Below, piece after piece: positions 42,643 through 52,591 of a stretch of DNA of 64,000 bases. The first letter of the stretch is position 1, and each line of letters starts with the position of its first letter. A program made the position numbers and the translations under genes. The notes under the pieces are model-generated. The model saw nothing but the letters and a program-made list of their open reading frames with translations, was not told where the DNA came from and did no database searches. This stretch comes from Marinilactibacillus piezotolerans (GTDB lineage Bacteria; Bacillota; Bacilli; Lactobacillales; Carnobacteriaceae_A), in NCBI RefSeq assembly GCF_900169305.1, contig NZ_FWDP01000002.1:248001-312000 (forward strand), in the 5' to 3' direction.

Positions 42643-43845
42643 ATGGAAACTGAACGAACAGCTACTTTAGAAGAGCTCATTCAAGAGCATATTTCTGTGG
42701 TCAAAGGTTATCGCCGACAACTGCATGAATTTCCGGAATTATCTTTTCAAGAATATAAAACGAGTCAATTTATTTTCGATGAGATGAGTGCTTTAGATCA
42801 CGTTGAAGTAACCCGTCCAACCAAAACCTCTGTCCTCGTTAAAATCACCGGAGGAAAGCCAGGACTGAAAATCGGACTCCGCGCTGATATTGATGCACTT
42901 CCCATACAAGAAGAACGACCAGAGCTGACCTTTTCCTCAAAAGTCGATGGGATTATGCACGCTTGCGGACATGATGGACATACAGCTATGCTGATGACCG
43001 CAACCAAAATTTTGTCTGAACAGGCGGACCAACTGGAAGGAGAAATCTACAGTATTTTCCAGCATGCGGAAGAAAGTCATCCGGGCGGTGCTAGAGAAAT
43101 GGTGGCAACCGGATTATTTGATGATTTTGATTTTATTTACGGCCATCATTTGTTTTCTAATATCGAAACTGGATTGATCGATATCAAATCAGGAGCCTGT
43201 ACTGGAAATTCTGATCGCTATGATGTCACAATATACGGAAAAGGGGGGCACGCAGCAACCCCCCATGAAACGATCGACCCGATTATCATCGGTGCTCAGA
43301 TCATTGAAAAATTTCAGACAATTATTTCTCGCAAAGTTGATCCACTGGCATCAGGAATCATTTCAAATACTGTTTTTCAAGCGGGAAATTCTAATGCAAA
43401 AAATATTATTCCAGAGACCGTATTGCTGGGAGGAAGTGTCCGTTCATTTGAACCGAACGTCAGAGATTTGATTGAAACGGAAATGGAACGAGTCATCAAA
43501 GGAACATGCGACAGCTATGGTGCTGATTATACTTTTAATTTCCGCCGCGGATATGCCAGCGTGATCAATAACGAAGAAACGACAGCGACCGTTCAAGAGA
43601 TTGCTGAAACAGCTTTTCCCGATCAAATCATTTCCTTACCGCCTACGATGGGGGGAGAAGACTTTTCAGCATTCTCGAATCTGGTTCCGTCTACGTATGT
43701 ATTTATCGGAGCCAAAAATGAGGAATTCGGATTCGATTTTCCGCACCATCATCCTAAATTTGGAATAGATGAAAACAGCCTTTTGACGGGTATCAAGTTG
43801 TTTGTCAATATTGCTGTTCAATACTCTAGGTTGACCCTCACTTAA
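42643..43845 (+). CDS. M20 family amidohydrolase
   Basis: This 400-aa metal-dependent peptidase/amidase (M20D type) acts on N-acyl amino acids or similar amides. It has the catalytic Asp in LRADIDALPIQE, HACGHDGHTAML and QHAEESHPGGAREM (metal ligands and the general-base Glu pair), plus the dimerisation lid about 185-295. Near-identical layouts are annotated as hippurate hydrolase or N-acetyl amino acid deacetylase, so the substrate is open. Confidence 0.88.
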   Translation: METERTATLEELIQEHISVVKGYRRQLHEFPELSFQEYKTSQFIFDEMSALDHVEVTRPTKTSVLVKITGGKPGLKIGLRADIDALPIQEERPELTFSSKVDGIMHACGHDGHTAMLMTATKILSEQADQLEGEIYSIFQHAEESHPGGAREMVATGLFDDFDFIYGHHLFSNIETGLIDIKSGACTGNSDRYDVTIYGKGGHAATPHETIDPIIIGAQIIEKFQTIISRKVDPLASGIISNTVFQAGNSNAKNIIPETVLLGGSVRSFEPNVRDLIETEMERVIKGTCDSYGADYTFNFRRGYASVINNEETTATVQEIAETAFPDQIISLPPTMGGEDFSAFSNLVPSTYVFIGAKNEEFGFDFPHHHPKFGIDENSLLTGIKLFVNIAVQYSRLTLT

Positions 43846-43850
43846 CAAAA

Positions 43851-43919
43851 AAAACCTTGCTTGACAGTCCCTGCTTCTCTATAAAAAGAGAAACAGTTCT
43901 GTCGAAGCAAGGTCTTTTT
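43851..43919. terminator. Bidirectional terminator between the M20 gene and potD
   Basis: ACCTTGCTT plus ACAG pair with their complements (one mismatch), with A and T runs on either side and a smaller hairpin (TTCTCT / AGAGAA) in the loop. Confidence 0.8.
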
Positions 43920-43926
43920 GTTTAGA

Positions 43927-45003
43927 TTACTCTCTTCTCAACATCTTAAATTCCAAAAAGAGATCATTGTACTTTCCAAGGTACTCATACCCTAGATTTT
44001 CGTACACTTCTAGATTCTCCATCATCTCTTCTGTTGGATAGAACTGCGGATCTTCAATCGTTTCTTCAGGCAATAATGCCATAGCTGCCTCATTCGGCGT
44101 ACTATAACCGATATAGTCAGCGTTTTGAGCTGCTACTTCTGGGCGAAGCATGAAATTGATAAATGCATAAGCAGCTTCTTCATTTTGAGCCGTTTCCGGA
44201 ATGATCATATTGTCAAACCACAGATTCGATCCTTCTTCAGGTAAAATATAATGGAGAGACTCATTTTCCCACATCATATCTGCAGCTTCTCCAGAGAAGG
44301 TTACGGCAAGCGGTGCTTCTCCTTGGATCATATACATCTTGATCTCATCTGCCACCAGTGCTTTGACATTCGGTGCAAGACTTTCTAATAAATCAAAAGC
44401 TTCCTGCAGCCTTTCGTCATCTTGAGTATTCAACGAGTAACCCAATGTCTGAAGTCCGATTCCCATAATTTCTCTAGCTCCATCGATCAGCATAATGTCG
44501 TCCTTATACTGTGGATTCCAAAGGTCGCTCCAAGATTGGATGGCTCCTTCTTCAATCATTTCATCGTTATAAATAATGCCTAAAGTCCCCCAGAAATAAG
44601 GAATAGAATATTGATTGCCTGGATCAAACGAGAGATCTAGGAAATCTGCATCAATATTATCTAGTCCTTCGATTTTGGACTGATCCAGTTTATGTACCAG
44701 TCCTTCATCGATCATTCTGTCAATCATATATTCGCTGGGAATGGCAATATCATAAGCAGTTCCGCCTTGCTGCACTTTCGTGTACATCGCTTCATTGGAA
44801 TCAAACGTTTCATAAACAACACGGTATCCGGTTTCTTCTTCAAACTGCTCCAGCAGCGCCGGATCAATATAATCTCCCCAGTTGAAGATATTTAAAGTAT
44901 CAGAGCCCGCTGAACCTTCTGAACGGTCTACATACAAGCTGCCGATATATAGAAGTCCAGATACACCCAAAATCACTGCTGCGAGCTGAATTAGTTGTTT
45001 CAT
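43927..45003 (-). CDS. potD: Spermidine/putrescine-binding protein PotD
   Basis: This 358-aa polyamine-binding protein has an N-terminal membrane anchor/signal (about 6-24, no clear lipobox Cys). The mature start LNIFNWGDYIDPALLEQFEEE is followed by IPYFWGTLGIIYND and other family features. It delivers polyamines to PotBC. It is the last gene of potABCD, one base after the potC stop region. Confidence 0.93.
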   Translation of the reverse strand: MKQLIQLAAVILGVSGLLYIGSLYVDRSEGSAGSDTLNIFNWGDYIDPALLEQFEEETGYRVVYETFDSNEAMYTKVQQGGTAYDIAIPSEYMIDRMIDEGLVHKLDQSKIEGLDNIDADFLDLSFDPGNQYSIPYFWGTLGIIYNDEMIEEGAIQSWSDLWNPQYKDDIMLIDGAREIMGIGLQTLGYSLNTQDDERLQEAFDLLESLAPNVKALVADEIKMYMIQGEAPLAVTFSGEAADMMWENESLHYILPEEGSNLWFDNMIIPETAQNEEAAYAFINFMLRPEVAAQNADYIGYSTPNEAAMALLPEETIEDPQFYPTEEMMENLEVYENLGYEYLGKYNDLFLEFKMLRRE

Positions 45004-45843
45004 CTATGGAGACACCGCCTTCTGATGATTCGTAGGATCAATATCTGTCAATTTGCGTCTGCGAGTCCGCTGTTGCTGCTGTACATAATAATAGCCGCTC
45101 ACTAAGCCAAGAGCTAAAATAAATAGAATCGTACTCAAAGCATTGATTTCCAGACTGATTCCTTGTCTTGCTCTGGAATAAATCTCCACAGATAAGGTCG
45201 CAAAGCCGTTCCCCGTTACAAAGAATGTAACCGCAAAGTCATCGATCGAATACGTAAATGCCATAAAATATCCTGCCAGAATACCCGGCTTAATACTTGG
45301 AATAATGATACTTTTCAGTACCTGCCAGTTATTTGCACCTAAGTCTTTTGCTGCTGTAACCATATTGAGATTCATCTCTTCAAGCTTCGGCAGTACCATC
45401 AAAACGACGATTGGAATACTAAAAGCGATATGGGAGAACAACACAGAAAAGAATCCTAAGCGGAATCCGGCAATAGTAAAAAGGAGCAAGAAACTTGCAC
45501 CAATAATAACATCCGGCGAAACCAATAGAACATTATTGAGCCCAAGTAAAGTAGTCTGTGTTTTTCTCTGCTTCACAAAAAAGATACCGATGGCTCCTAA
45601 TGTTCCGATCACAGTAGCAAACAAAGAGGATAACAGCGCTACTCTAAAGGTATCCAGCGCGATGCGAATCAACCGAGTGTCATCCGCCAGTGCCTGATAA
45701 TGTTCCCCAGTAAAACCAGTAAATGCGTTCATCGTACCGGCCGCGTTGAACGAATAAAAGATTAAATAAAGAATAGGCGTATACAATAAAACAAAAATGA
45801 GAATCAAATATAGATTTGCCCAAGAAAAGGATTTCTTTTTCAC
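45004..45843 (-). CDS. potC: Spermidine/putrescine permease PotC
   Basis: This 279-aa permease has six membrane helices. It has the EAA loop AAKDLGANNWQVLKSIIIPSI, and a GYFMAFTYSIDDFAVTFFV segment typical of PotC. A basic C-terminal tail is present. It overlaps potB by four bases. Confidence 0.93.
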   Translation of the reverse strand: MKKKSFSWANLYLILIFVLLYTPILYLIFYSFNAAGTMNAFTGFTGEHYQALADDTRLIRIALDTFRVALLSSLFATVIGTLGAIGIFFVKQRKTQTTLLGLNNVLLVSPDVIIGASFLLLFTIAGFRLGFFSVLFSHIAFSIPIVVLMVLPKLEEMNLNMVTAAKDLGANNWQVLKSIIIPSIKPGILAGYFMAFTYSIDDFAVTFFVTGNGFATLSVEIYSRARQGISLEINALSTILFILALGLVSGYYYVQQQQRTRRRKLTDIDPTNHQKAVSP

Positions 45844-46661
45844 GATCTGCCCACTCCTTTCTTACCTTTTTTTCTGCCTGATGTCAGAATCATAGTCAGT
45901 ACCATCAAGACAATCAGAACGATTCCAATCGTTGAGCCCATTCCCCAGTTTTGCGTCACTAAGAAATGCTGCTCAATGGCTGTTCCCAAGGTAATGACTC
46001 GATTTCCGCCAATCAATCTGGTCAGCATGAATAAAGACAGTGACGGAATGAACACGACTTGGATTCCGCTGCGTACGCCAGAAAGCGAAAGCGGGAAAAT
46101 AACATTTTTAAAGCTTTCCCAACTGCTGGCACCCAGATCACGGCTGGCATTCAGCAAGTTTGGATCAATTTCTTCTATGGCATTATAAATCGGCAGCAGC
46201 ATAAAAGGTATTTCAATATAGGTTGCGACCAGCAGGAAGCTTGCATTGGTAAACAGCAGCTGCTGACGACCAAGACCTATCCAGTCAAAAAACCCATTCA
46301 CACTGCCATCCTGGCTCAGCAATCCGATAAACGCATAAGCTTTCAGCAGCACATTGATCCATGTCGGCAAAATCAGCAGCAGCATCCATAAATCCTTGCG
46401 TTTTGCCTGCGTCAAAAAATAAGCCGTTGGATAACTGATCAGCAATGTAATGACTGTAATTAAGAAGGCATAAATAAAGGATTGCAGTGTCATTGTCAGA
46501 TAAGTCGCCGATGTAAAATAGGTTACGATATTTTCGAGCGTAAATGTCCCCTCGATTCCAATAAAGGACTGATAGATCAGCAAACCGATTGGAATCAGCA
46601 CAAATAAACCGATCCAGATAAAATATGGGAAAAAGAGCAGCCGGTTCTGCTTAGATGTCAT
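45840..46661 (-). CDS. potB: Spermidine/putrescine permease PotB
   Basis: This 273-aa permease has six helices and an EAA loop [20 protein letters not shown]. It overlaps potA by 11 bases and potC by four, so the three should be made in step. Confidence 0.93.
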   Translation of the reverse strand: MTSKQNRLLFFPYFIWIGLFVLIPIGLLIYQSFIGIEGTFTLENIVTYFTSATYLTMTLQSFIYAFLITVITLLISYPTAYFLTQAKRKDLWMLLLILPTWINVLLKAYAFIGLLSQDGSVNGFFDWIGLGRQQLLFTNASFLLVATYIEIPFMLLPIYNAIEEIDPNLLNASRDLGASSWESFKNVIFPLSLSGVRSGIQVVFIPSLSLFMLTRLIGGNRVITLGTAIEQHFLVTQNWGMGSTIGIVLIVLMVLTMILTSGRKKGKKGVGRS

Positions 46662-47805
46662 TGTTCAGATCCACTCCTTTTTCCATATCGATCGTCTCCT
46701 GTACCATCGTTCCGTTCACGACAGCATATTCAGACAAACGGGTATTAAAGGCTTCTTCGGTTTCACCGATCCGCATGATATGAATGTCTCGAGGTTCAAA
46801 TGCCAACCCGACTTCTTCACCGACTTCTGCTTTGCGGGTCGTATGCACCATCCATTCGTTTCCTTCAGGATCTTCGCCGATAATCTCATAGTGAACGCCT
46901 CTGAATAATTGCGATTGAACGATGATTTTCATATTGCCTAAAGAAGGTCTAGTCATCACCAAATCTTCTGGACGAATCACCACTTCAACGGTTTCGTTTT
47001 CATTCATTCCGCCGTCTACACAGTCAAATACTTTTCCGGCAAACTCTACTTTGTAATCTCTGATCATCGTTCCTTTAACAATATTGCTTTCTCCAATAAA
47101 GTCAGCCACATAATTATTCAGCGGTTCATCATAAATGTCGATCGGTGTCCCGCTTTGAACGATTTCGCCTTCTTTCATGACAAAAATCTCGTCACTCATC
47201 GCCAGCGCTTCTTCTTGATCATGAGTAACGAAAATAAACGTAATACCCAGCCGCTGCTGCAAGTCTCTTAATTCGTACTGCATTTCTGTTCTCAGTTTCA
47301 AATCGAGTGCAGAAAGCGGCTCATCCAGTAGAAGGATTTCCGGTTCGTTGACCAATGCTCTTGCAATCGCCACACGCTGACGCTGTCCACCTGACATTTC
47401 AGAAATTTCTCTCTTTTCAAATCCAGATAATCGTACAGCACGCAATGCATCCATTACTTTTTCTTTAATTTGATCTTTTGCTGCCTTTTTGATTTTTAAT
47501 CCATACGCTACGTTATCATACACATTCATGTGCGGAAACAGCGCATAGTCCTGAAACACAGTATTAACTTTCCGTTTATTCGGAGGCAGAGTATTGACGG
47601 TTTTGCCATCCAAAACAATGGAACCGGAGGTCGCTTGGGTAAATCCTGCGATTAAATTCAAAATGGTTGATTTTCCGCAACCTGAAGGACCCAAAAGGGT
47701 ATAAAATTTTCCTTTTTCTAAATCAAAAGAAATATCTTTTAAGATCATAGATTCATCATATTGTTTGTAAATATTCTGAAACGAAATAATTGTGTTCTCT
47801 GCCAA
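46651..47805 (-). CDS. potA: Spermidine/putrescine ATP-binding protein PotA
   Basis: This 384-aa ATPase energises polyamine import. Walker A is GPSGCGKST, the signature [15 protein letters not shown] and Walker [19 protein letters not shown]-terminal TOBE domain follows (about 260-350), with VVIRPEDL. It is the first gene of potABCD. GC-rich SD-like GGGGAG lies upstream of the ATG. Confidence 0.94.
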   Translation of the reverse strand: MAENTIISFQNIYKQYDESMILKDISFDLEKGKFYTLLGPSGCGKSTILNLIAGFTQATSGSIVLDGKTVNTLPPNKRKVNTVFQDYALFPHMNVYDNVAYGLKIKKAAKDQIKEKVMDALRAVRLSGFEKREISEMSGGQRQRVAIARALVNEPEILLLDEPLSALDLKLRTEMQYELRDLQQRLGITFIFVTHDQEEALAMSDEIFVMKEGEIVQSGTPIDIYDEPLNNYVADFIGESNIVKGTMIRDYKVEFAGKVFDCVDGGMNENETVEVVIRPEDLVMTRPSLGNMKIIVQSQLFRGVHYEIIGEDPEGNEWMVHTTRKAEVGEEVGLAFEPRDIHIMRIGETEEAFNTRLSEYAVVNGTMVQETIDMEKGVDLNNDI

Positions 47806-48235
47806 ATTCCAGCACTCCCCTTACCTGCATTATAAATCAATTAAACCTATATAATTATATCTTTAAGATATATAAAATCAATCACTTTCCATTAATAATT
47901 CTAACAATTTAGACCCGTGCCGGTCACAAGTCAACCATCTGTTTTTTATTATAGTGAGTGCCTCTATCAATCCCAAATCATGTGCATTAAAAAACGACCG
48001 CCAGCTTGTGACGATCGTTCTGTTTGGATGATAAGATCTCCCAGTTCTTTCTATACTTTTTACTACAAATTGTTCATAAAAACGACCAGAGAATCTTGCA
48101 TCCCATGCAATCGCTGGGATTCATATTGCCTTACAAATCGTCTGTTTCTATCGTTTATACTGCTTTTCACCATTTTGTATCCTATTTTCTGCTGATGTTA
48201 CTCATCGTATATTTCTTATCCTATGAAAACTGCAA
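47806..48235. other. Intergenic region upstream of potA
   Basis: It holds the cupin-gene terminator (47984-48019) and, nearer potA, AT-rich DNA that should carry the pot promoter. The stretch 48020-48235 lies directly after the cupin stop; nothing identifiable is seen there. Confidence 0.45.
47984..48019 (-). terminator. Intrinsic terminator downstream of the cupin gene
   Basis: AACGATCG / CGGTCGTT (one mismatch, 11-base loop) is followed on the minus strand by TTTTTTAATG. It lies about 215 bp after the cupin stop, leaving an unusually long 3' untranslated region. Confidence 0.6.
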
Positions 48236-48583
48236 TCAGTCAGTGTCTGCCGGGAAGTTCGAATCTTCACTTTCGATCACAATCGCCTTCATTCCTTTTT
48301 CTGACTGTGTTTCATGCCATTCATCTTTCTTCCAGAAAATTAAATCGCCTGCATCAACAGAAACTGCTTTGTTCTTTTCACCGCGGACGATTCCTGTACC
48401 TTCTAAAATCAAGAGCCATTGTGATGCTGTTGCTTGATGATACCCTACTTTTCCTTCTTTACCTATTTTTAAAAATCCCATATTAGTTTTTCCATTTAAC
48501 TGTAATACATTCGCCAAGAAAAAATCGGATTGATATTCCTTAATTTCTTTTCCTTCTATTAAATCAAGTTTTAGGATTTCCAT
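48236..48583 (-). CDS. Small cupin-domain protein
   Basis: This 115-aa single-domain cupin has the two barrel motifs as VGYHQATASQWLLILEGTG (one metal His visible) and DAGDLIFWKKDEWHETQ. Cupins bind metals or small ligands; no specific role can be given. It lies 79 bp downstream of the GrpB-family gene on the same strand. SD GGGGAG upstream. Confidence 0.8.
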   Translation of the reverse strand: MEILKLDLIEGKEIKEYQSDFFLANVLQLNGKTNMGFLKIGKEGKVGYHQATASQWLLILEGTGIVRGEKNKAVSVDAGDLIFWKKDEWHETQSEKGMKAIVIESEDSNFPADTD

Positions 48584-48662
48584 AGCGTTTCTCCCCTTAT
48601 TTCATTATTTTATTCTGCTGACTTTATATCATTGTATGACTCACTTCATTTCATTTTACTGA

Positions 48663-49193
48663 TTATGTTGTTTTTTGCTCTAAAATTTCGTGTACAAAAG
48701 ATTCCTTATAGTCTGTATACTCGTTAATGCCCCTAGATGACATACTTAAGTATTTTTCTTTTATTTCAAGGTAATCCTTTCTTGCAGATGCATGAGTATT
48801 CAAGTAGTCTCTAAAAAAAATTAAATGATTCCATATTTCGTCTTTATAGTTTACCAAATGCACAAAATGTGTTTTTTCCATATATGTTTCATCCGTAAAC
48901 TTAGCCAACACGATTTCTCCGTCTCTTTCAACTTTTAGACGTAAGAATCCTGATCTTTGAAGCGCTTTGAAAAATGACTTATTCAGCTTGCTATAATTGT
49001 CTACCCCTATCAATATATCAATGACAGGCTTTGCGGACATTCCTCTGATTGCTGTACTTCCGACATGCTCGATACGATCAGCATCAAGTTCTGTATAGTT
49101 AACTAGTTCCTTTTTTATTCTAATAAATTCTTCGTTCCATTCATCCGTATATTCAACCAGTCTGACTTCGTTCCGTTTTAAACCTAAATCCAT
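48663..49193 (-). CDS. GrpB/UPF0157 family protein
   Basis: This 176-aa protein has the nucleotidyltransferase-like fold of the GrpB family. Visible hallmarks are RIEHVGSTAIRGMSAKPVIDILIG (about 41-64), VHLV, and LIFFRDYLNTHASARKDYLEIK. Some members are fused to dephospho-CoA kinase. A stand-alone function is not established. Confidence 0.85.
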   Translation of the reverse strand: MDLGLKRNEVRLVEYTDEWNEEFIRIKKELVNYTELDADRIEHVGSTAIRGMSAKPVIDILIGVDNYSKLNKSFFKALQRSGFLRLKVERDGEIVLAKFTDETYMEKTHFVHLVNYKDEIWNHLIFFRDYLNTHASARKDYLEIKEKYLSMSSRGINEYTDYKESFVHEILEQKTT

Positions 49194-49317
49194 TTTCTCA
49201 CTTCTCCCCTGTAGTATGAAATATAAAATCCAATTCGCTTCTTTAACGTTATGCTATAGGAAAAACCCTTAAAATAATAGCCTTATACTGAATGACGCAA
49301 TATGGTATAATTGTTAT

Positions 49318-49415
49318 AGAAATAAGAACACAGATTGTTTTCACTCTCAAAATTTATGCACAGTAATCAAAATACCCGTCGATTAATCTGATAAGGTTAA
49401 TCGACGGGTATTTTT
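49318..49415 (+). ncRNA. Candidate small RNA
   Basis: An extended -10, TGGTATAAT at 49303-49311, is followed about 55 bp later by a 16-bp exact stem (AATACCCGTCGATTAA and complement) with a T5 tail. No open frame lies between, giving a predicted RNA of about 95 nt. The hairpin also serves as terminator for the minus-strand gene ending at 49501, so the RNA is only a possibility. Confidence 0.35.
49367..49415. terminator. Bidirectional terminator after the Gfo/Idh gene
   Basis: A 16-bp perfect stem with a 10-base loop has A/T runs on both sides. It lies about 85 bp after the stop of the minus-strand oxidoreductase gene. Confidence 0.85.
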
Positions 49416-49500
49416 CCTATAATGAGTTTGTATACTTTTGTCATCTGCTGTACTTCCATGAGCTAAAATAAACATTCTATCTCTATTCGTATAACAAATT

Positions 49501-50415
49501 TTACAGGCCTGCTTTTTCAAGGATCGCTTCGCAGACTTCATGGCTTCTTAGGGAAGAATCCAATGATACAGGATTTTCTGAGTTTGCTTGTACGGCCTCT
49601 AAAAAGGTTTTGATCATAGGAGCAAATCCTCGTTTATGCAGAGTCGGCTCCCAATCCCCAAATGGTTTGCTAAAAGATCCTTCCTCACTGTATTCTGTCC
49701 AGTCTGCCAGATTTTCTACTCGGACAGTTTTTGATGGACTCTGGACTTCCATCGTTTCTAATCTAGATCCTGATTCTGCATTCACTGAGACCATGATATG
49801 CGCTCCTGCAGATTCCAGTATGACCCAGGCACGTTTCAGTTGATCAGCATTGCCTACAATTCCAGAGTCAACCACTTCGACCGGTCCTTCTATCATGTGC
49901 AGCGCCGTATCGACTGGATGAATCATCATATCGTAGATTCGATATCTGGCAGGCAGTGTCGCCTGATTGACTTGGTTTTTCTGGAAATAAATCATATTTT
50001 TATCCGACACTGCTTTCAGTTCTTGGACTCTTGGTGCAAATCTTCTGTTAAATCCTGTCATCAAGAGTGTATTTTGCTCTTTAGACAACTGCAGCATAGC
50101 CTTTGTTTCTTCTAAATGATCGCTGATTGGTTTATCCACTAGGACAGGGATATTGTTACTCAGCATAGCTTCAATAATTTCAGCATGCGTAGGTGTCGGT
50201 GTATGAATAAATACAGCGTCCATTTTCTGATTAATCAGTTCATGCCAATCTGTATGTAAATGAGTCTGGTCAATTCTATATTGTTGACCGATCGCATTCA
50301 ATTTCTCTTCATTTCTTGTACTTAAATGCCACTCAATCTCTGGATGCTCAGTCATCATGACTGGTAAATATGCTTTTTGTGCAATAGATCCTAATCCAAT
50401 AACGCCTATTTTCAT
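49501..50415 (-). CDS. Gfo/Idh/MocA family oxidoreductase
   Basis: This 304-aa NAD(P)-dependent enzyme has an N-terminal Rossmann fold (GVIGLGSIAQKAYLP, about 3-17) and the family marker DKPIS (about 95-99), with the catalytic Lys. A C-terminal alpha/beta domain follows. Substrates in this family are sugars, inositols and other cyclic polyols; none can be chosen here. It is a single-gene unit downstream of murB. Confidence 0.88.
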   Translation of the reverse strand: MKIGVIGLGSIAQKAYLPVMMTEHPEIEWHLSTRNEEKLNAIGQQYRIDQTHLHTDWHELINQKMDAVFIHTPTPTHAEIIEAMLSNNIPVLVDKPISDHLEETKAMLQLSKEQNTLLMTGFNRRFAPRVQELKAVSDKNMIYFQKNQVNQATLPARYRIYDMMIHPVDTALHMIEGPVEVVDSGIVGNADQLKRAWVILESAGAHIMVSVNAESGSRLETMEVQSPSKTVRVENLADWTEYSEEGSFSKPFGDWEPTLHKRGFAPMIKTFLEAVQANSENPVSLDSSLRSHEVCEAILEKAGL

Positions 50416-50537
50416 TATTTATCCTCCTGTTTTGTACCGCTTTCTTCTATTATATAGTATACAGCAAGTGAACCGCTTTTATCGAGAAAAATTAAAGCAT
50501 ATACCTCAGACAAATAGTCTGCAGTATATGCTCCTCA

Positions 50538-51545
50538 TTACATTTCGTCAGCCAGTTGAATCGACTGCTCGACGTGTACTGTTTTCTTGAATTCTTTGGT
50601 TGCTTTTTGAATGATATTTTTTGCCGTTTTCTTTTCTAGTTCCGTTGGATCTTCACCGATGATACGGACTTCTGTCTCTAATTGAACACTGTTTTTTTCG
50701 AGAATGACCGACTTGATATGCTCAATCAGTTCAATATAGTCTGTAGCTGTCGCTTTGTTGATATTGACAATAAAGCCGGCGTGCTTCGTTGAGATCTGAG
50801 CGCCGCCCCAAGTCAAGCCTTGCAGCCCTGCATCTTGAATCAGTTTCCCAGTGAAATAGCCTGTCGGCCGTTTGAACACTGAACCGCACGATGGATACTC
50901 CAGCGGCTGTTTTGTTGTTCGCAAGATCGTCAGCTCATCCATTCGTTCTTTGATGGCATCTTGGTCGCCTTCTTTCAACTCGAAGGTCACATCGATCGCA
51001 ATATCTCCAGTTTTTTGGATTTTACTATTGCGATAAACAAATTCCATTTCTTCATTGGTTACTTCTTTAAGCTCGCCTGTGCGGCTCAATAAGGTGACCG
51101 TTTGGATCACATCTTTTACTTCCCCGTCATAAGCGCCAGCATTCATAAAGACTGCTCCGCCCACACTGCCGGGAATGCCGCAAGCAAACTCAAGTCCAGT
51201 CAATCCGAACTGATATGCTTTTTTACTGACATCGATCAATGCAGCGCCAGCTTGTGCCGTGATTTTTTCGTCTTTTACACTAATCTGATCCATTTCCGTC
51301 AGAATCAAGGTAACTCCTGGAATCCCTCCGTCTTTTACAATCAGATTGCTGGCATTGCCTAAGATGGTCAACGGCCAGTTGCGCTCATTGATATATGAAA
51401 CAATCGCTGCAATCTCTTCTTTGCGTTTTGGAAAAACCAGTACATCTGCCGGTCCGCCGGTTTCTGTATAAGTATAGTGTGCTAATGGTTCATTGATTTT
51501 TATAATTGAATCTGAAAAGGTCTCTTTAAATAACTGAATATCCAT
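50538..51545 (-). CDS. murB: UDP-N-acetylmuramate dehydrogenase
   Basis: This flavoenzyme reduces the enolpyruvyl group to lactyl in UDP-MurNAc synthesis for peptidoglycan. Features are YTETGGPADVLVFPK, the FAD-binding GNASNLIVKDGGIPG, GLEFACGIPGSVGGAVFMNAGAYDGEV, and SCGSVFKRP with the catalytic Ser. At 335 aa it is about 30-35 residues longer than typical relatives because of a charged tail (about 300-335, TAKNIIQKATKEFKK) after the usual end LETEVRIIGE. Confidence 0.94.
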   Translation of the reverse strand: MDIQLFKETFSDSIIKINEPLAHYTYTETGGPADVLVFPKRKEEIAAIVSYINERNWPLTILGNASNLIVKDGGIPGVTLILTEMDQISVKDEKITAQAGAALIDVSKKAYQFGLTGLEFACGIPGSVGGAVFMNAGAYDGEVKDVIQTVTLLSRTGELKEVTNEEMEFVYRNSKIQKTGDIAIDVTFELKEGDQDAIKERMDELTILRTTKQPLEYPSCGSVFKRPTGYFTGKLIQDAGLQGLTWGGAQISTKHAGFIVNINKATATDYIELIEHIKSVILEKNSVQLETEVRIIGEDPTELEKKTAKNIIQKATKEFKKTVHVEQSIQLADEM

Positions 51546-51789
51546 GGTTCAATACGTTCCTCTCGCTTTAACTTCATTCAATTCTGGTAAGCTTTTTTTA
51601 TTAAAACTATGGTGAATCCTATTAAATCAATTATATTCTAACACGAATAGTTTCACAGTAGTAGCTTCGACGCAAATTGTCACTAAATTGTTGCGGTTTT
51701 TCTAAAATCTTCGTTGTTTCAGACTGTTCGCTTTATCCGTCATCGAAATTCCGATAAGATAAAATTAACTTGAACAAAAGGAGCTGCTT

Positions 51790-52545
51790 ATGAAACTTAT
51801 TTCATGGAACGTCAATGGCTTGCGGGCGATCGTCCAAAAAGATTTTTTAGCACAATTCAAAGAACTGGATGCTGATATTTTCTGTCTTCAAGAAATCAAG
51901 CTGCAGGAAGGCCAGATCGATATTGACTTTGAAGGCTATTATTCCTACTGGAATTATGCTGAAAAGAAAGGCTATTCCGGAACGGCTATTTTCACTAAGC
52001 AAAAGCCTTTAAATGTCTCATACGGTATCGGTATTGAGGAACATGACCGCGAAGGCCGAGTCATTACTTTGGAATATAAAGACTATATAGTTGTGACTTG
52101 TTATACTCCAAATTCTCAGTCTGAGCTGAAACGACTGGATTACCGCATGAGCTGGGAAAAAGCTTTTCAAGCTCATATTCAGACACTGGACCTCGTTAAA
52201 CCGGTTATTTTATGCGGCGACTTAAATGTGGCTCACAAAGAAATCGACTTGAAAAATCCGGAAAACAATCGGACTAATGCAGGGTTCTCCGATGAAGAAC
52301 GTGCACAGTTGACTAAGTTTCTAGATTCAGGCTATATTGATACTTTCCGCTACTTTTATCCTGATCAAGAAGACAGTTACACATGGTGGAATTATCGATT
52401 TGGTGCCAGAAAGAGAAATGCCGGCTGGCGTATCGACTACTTCCTTGTTTCAGAACGCTTGGAAGACCGTCTGCAGGATGCCAAGATTCACGCAGATTAC
52501 ATGGGATCTGATCACTGCCCAGTGGAACTAGATATTTTTCTATAA
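51790..52545 (+). CDS. xth: Exodeoxyribonuclease III / AP endonuclease
   Basis: This Mg-dependent DNA repair nuclease acts on abasic sites and 3' ends. The 251-aa chain has SWNVNGLRA, LQEIK (metal Glu), GDLNVAHKEIDL, and the C-terminal GSDHCPVELDI. Length is normal for the ExoA type. SD AAAGGAG precedes the ATG. Confidence 0.95.
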   Translation: MKLISWNVNGLRAIVQKDFLAQFKELDADIFCLQEIKLQEGQIDIDFEGYYSYWNYAEKKGYSGTAIFTKQKPLNVSYGIGIEEHDREGRVITLEYKDYIVVTCYTPNSQSELKRLDYRMSWEKAFQAHIQTLDLVKPVILCGDLNVAHKEIDLKNPENNRTNAGFSDEERAQLTKFLDSGYIDTFRYFYPDQEDSYTWWNYRFGARKRNAGWRIDYFLVSERLEDRLQDAKIHADYMGSDHCPVELDIFL

Positions 52546-52547
52546 AG

Positions 52548-52588
52548 AAATACCTGTTTTTCTCTCTCATTGAGAAAAACAGGTATTT
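52548..52588. terminator. Bidirectional terminator between xth and the SulP gene
   Basis: AAATACCTGTTTTTCTC and its complement form a 17-bp stem with a 7-base loop; T/A runs flank it. Confidence 0.88.
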
Positions 52589-52591
52589 TGA

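Larger units (their letters stand above)
49194..49500. other. Intergenic region with candidate small RNA
   Basis: It holds a plus-strand extended -10 promoter (49303-49311) and a strong hairpin at 49367-49415. The remaining sequence is AT-rich without recognised features. Confidence 0.45.
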
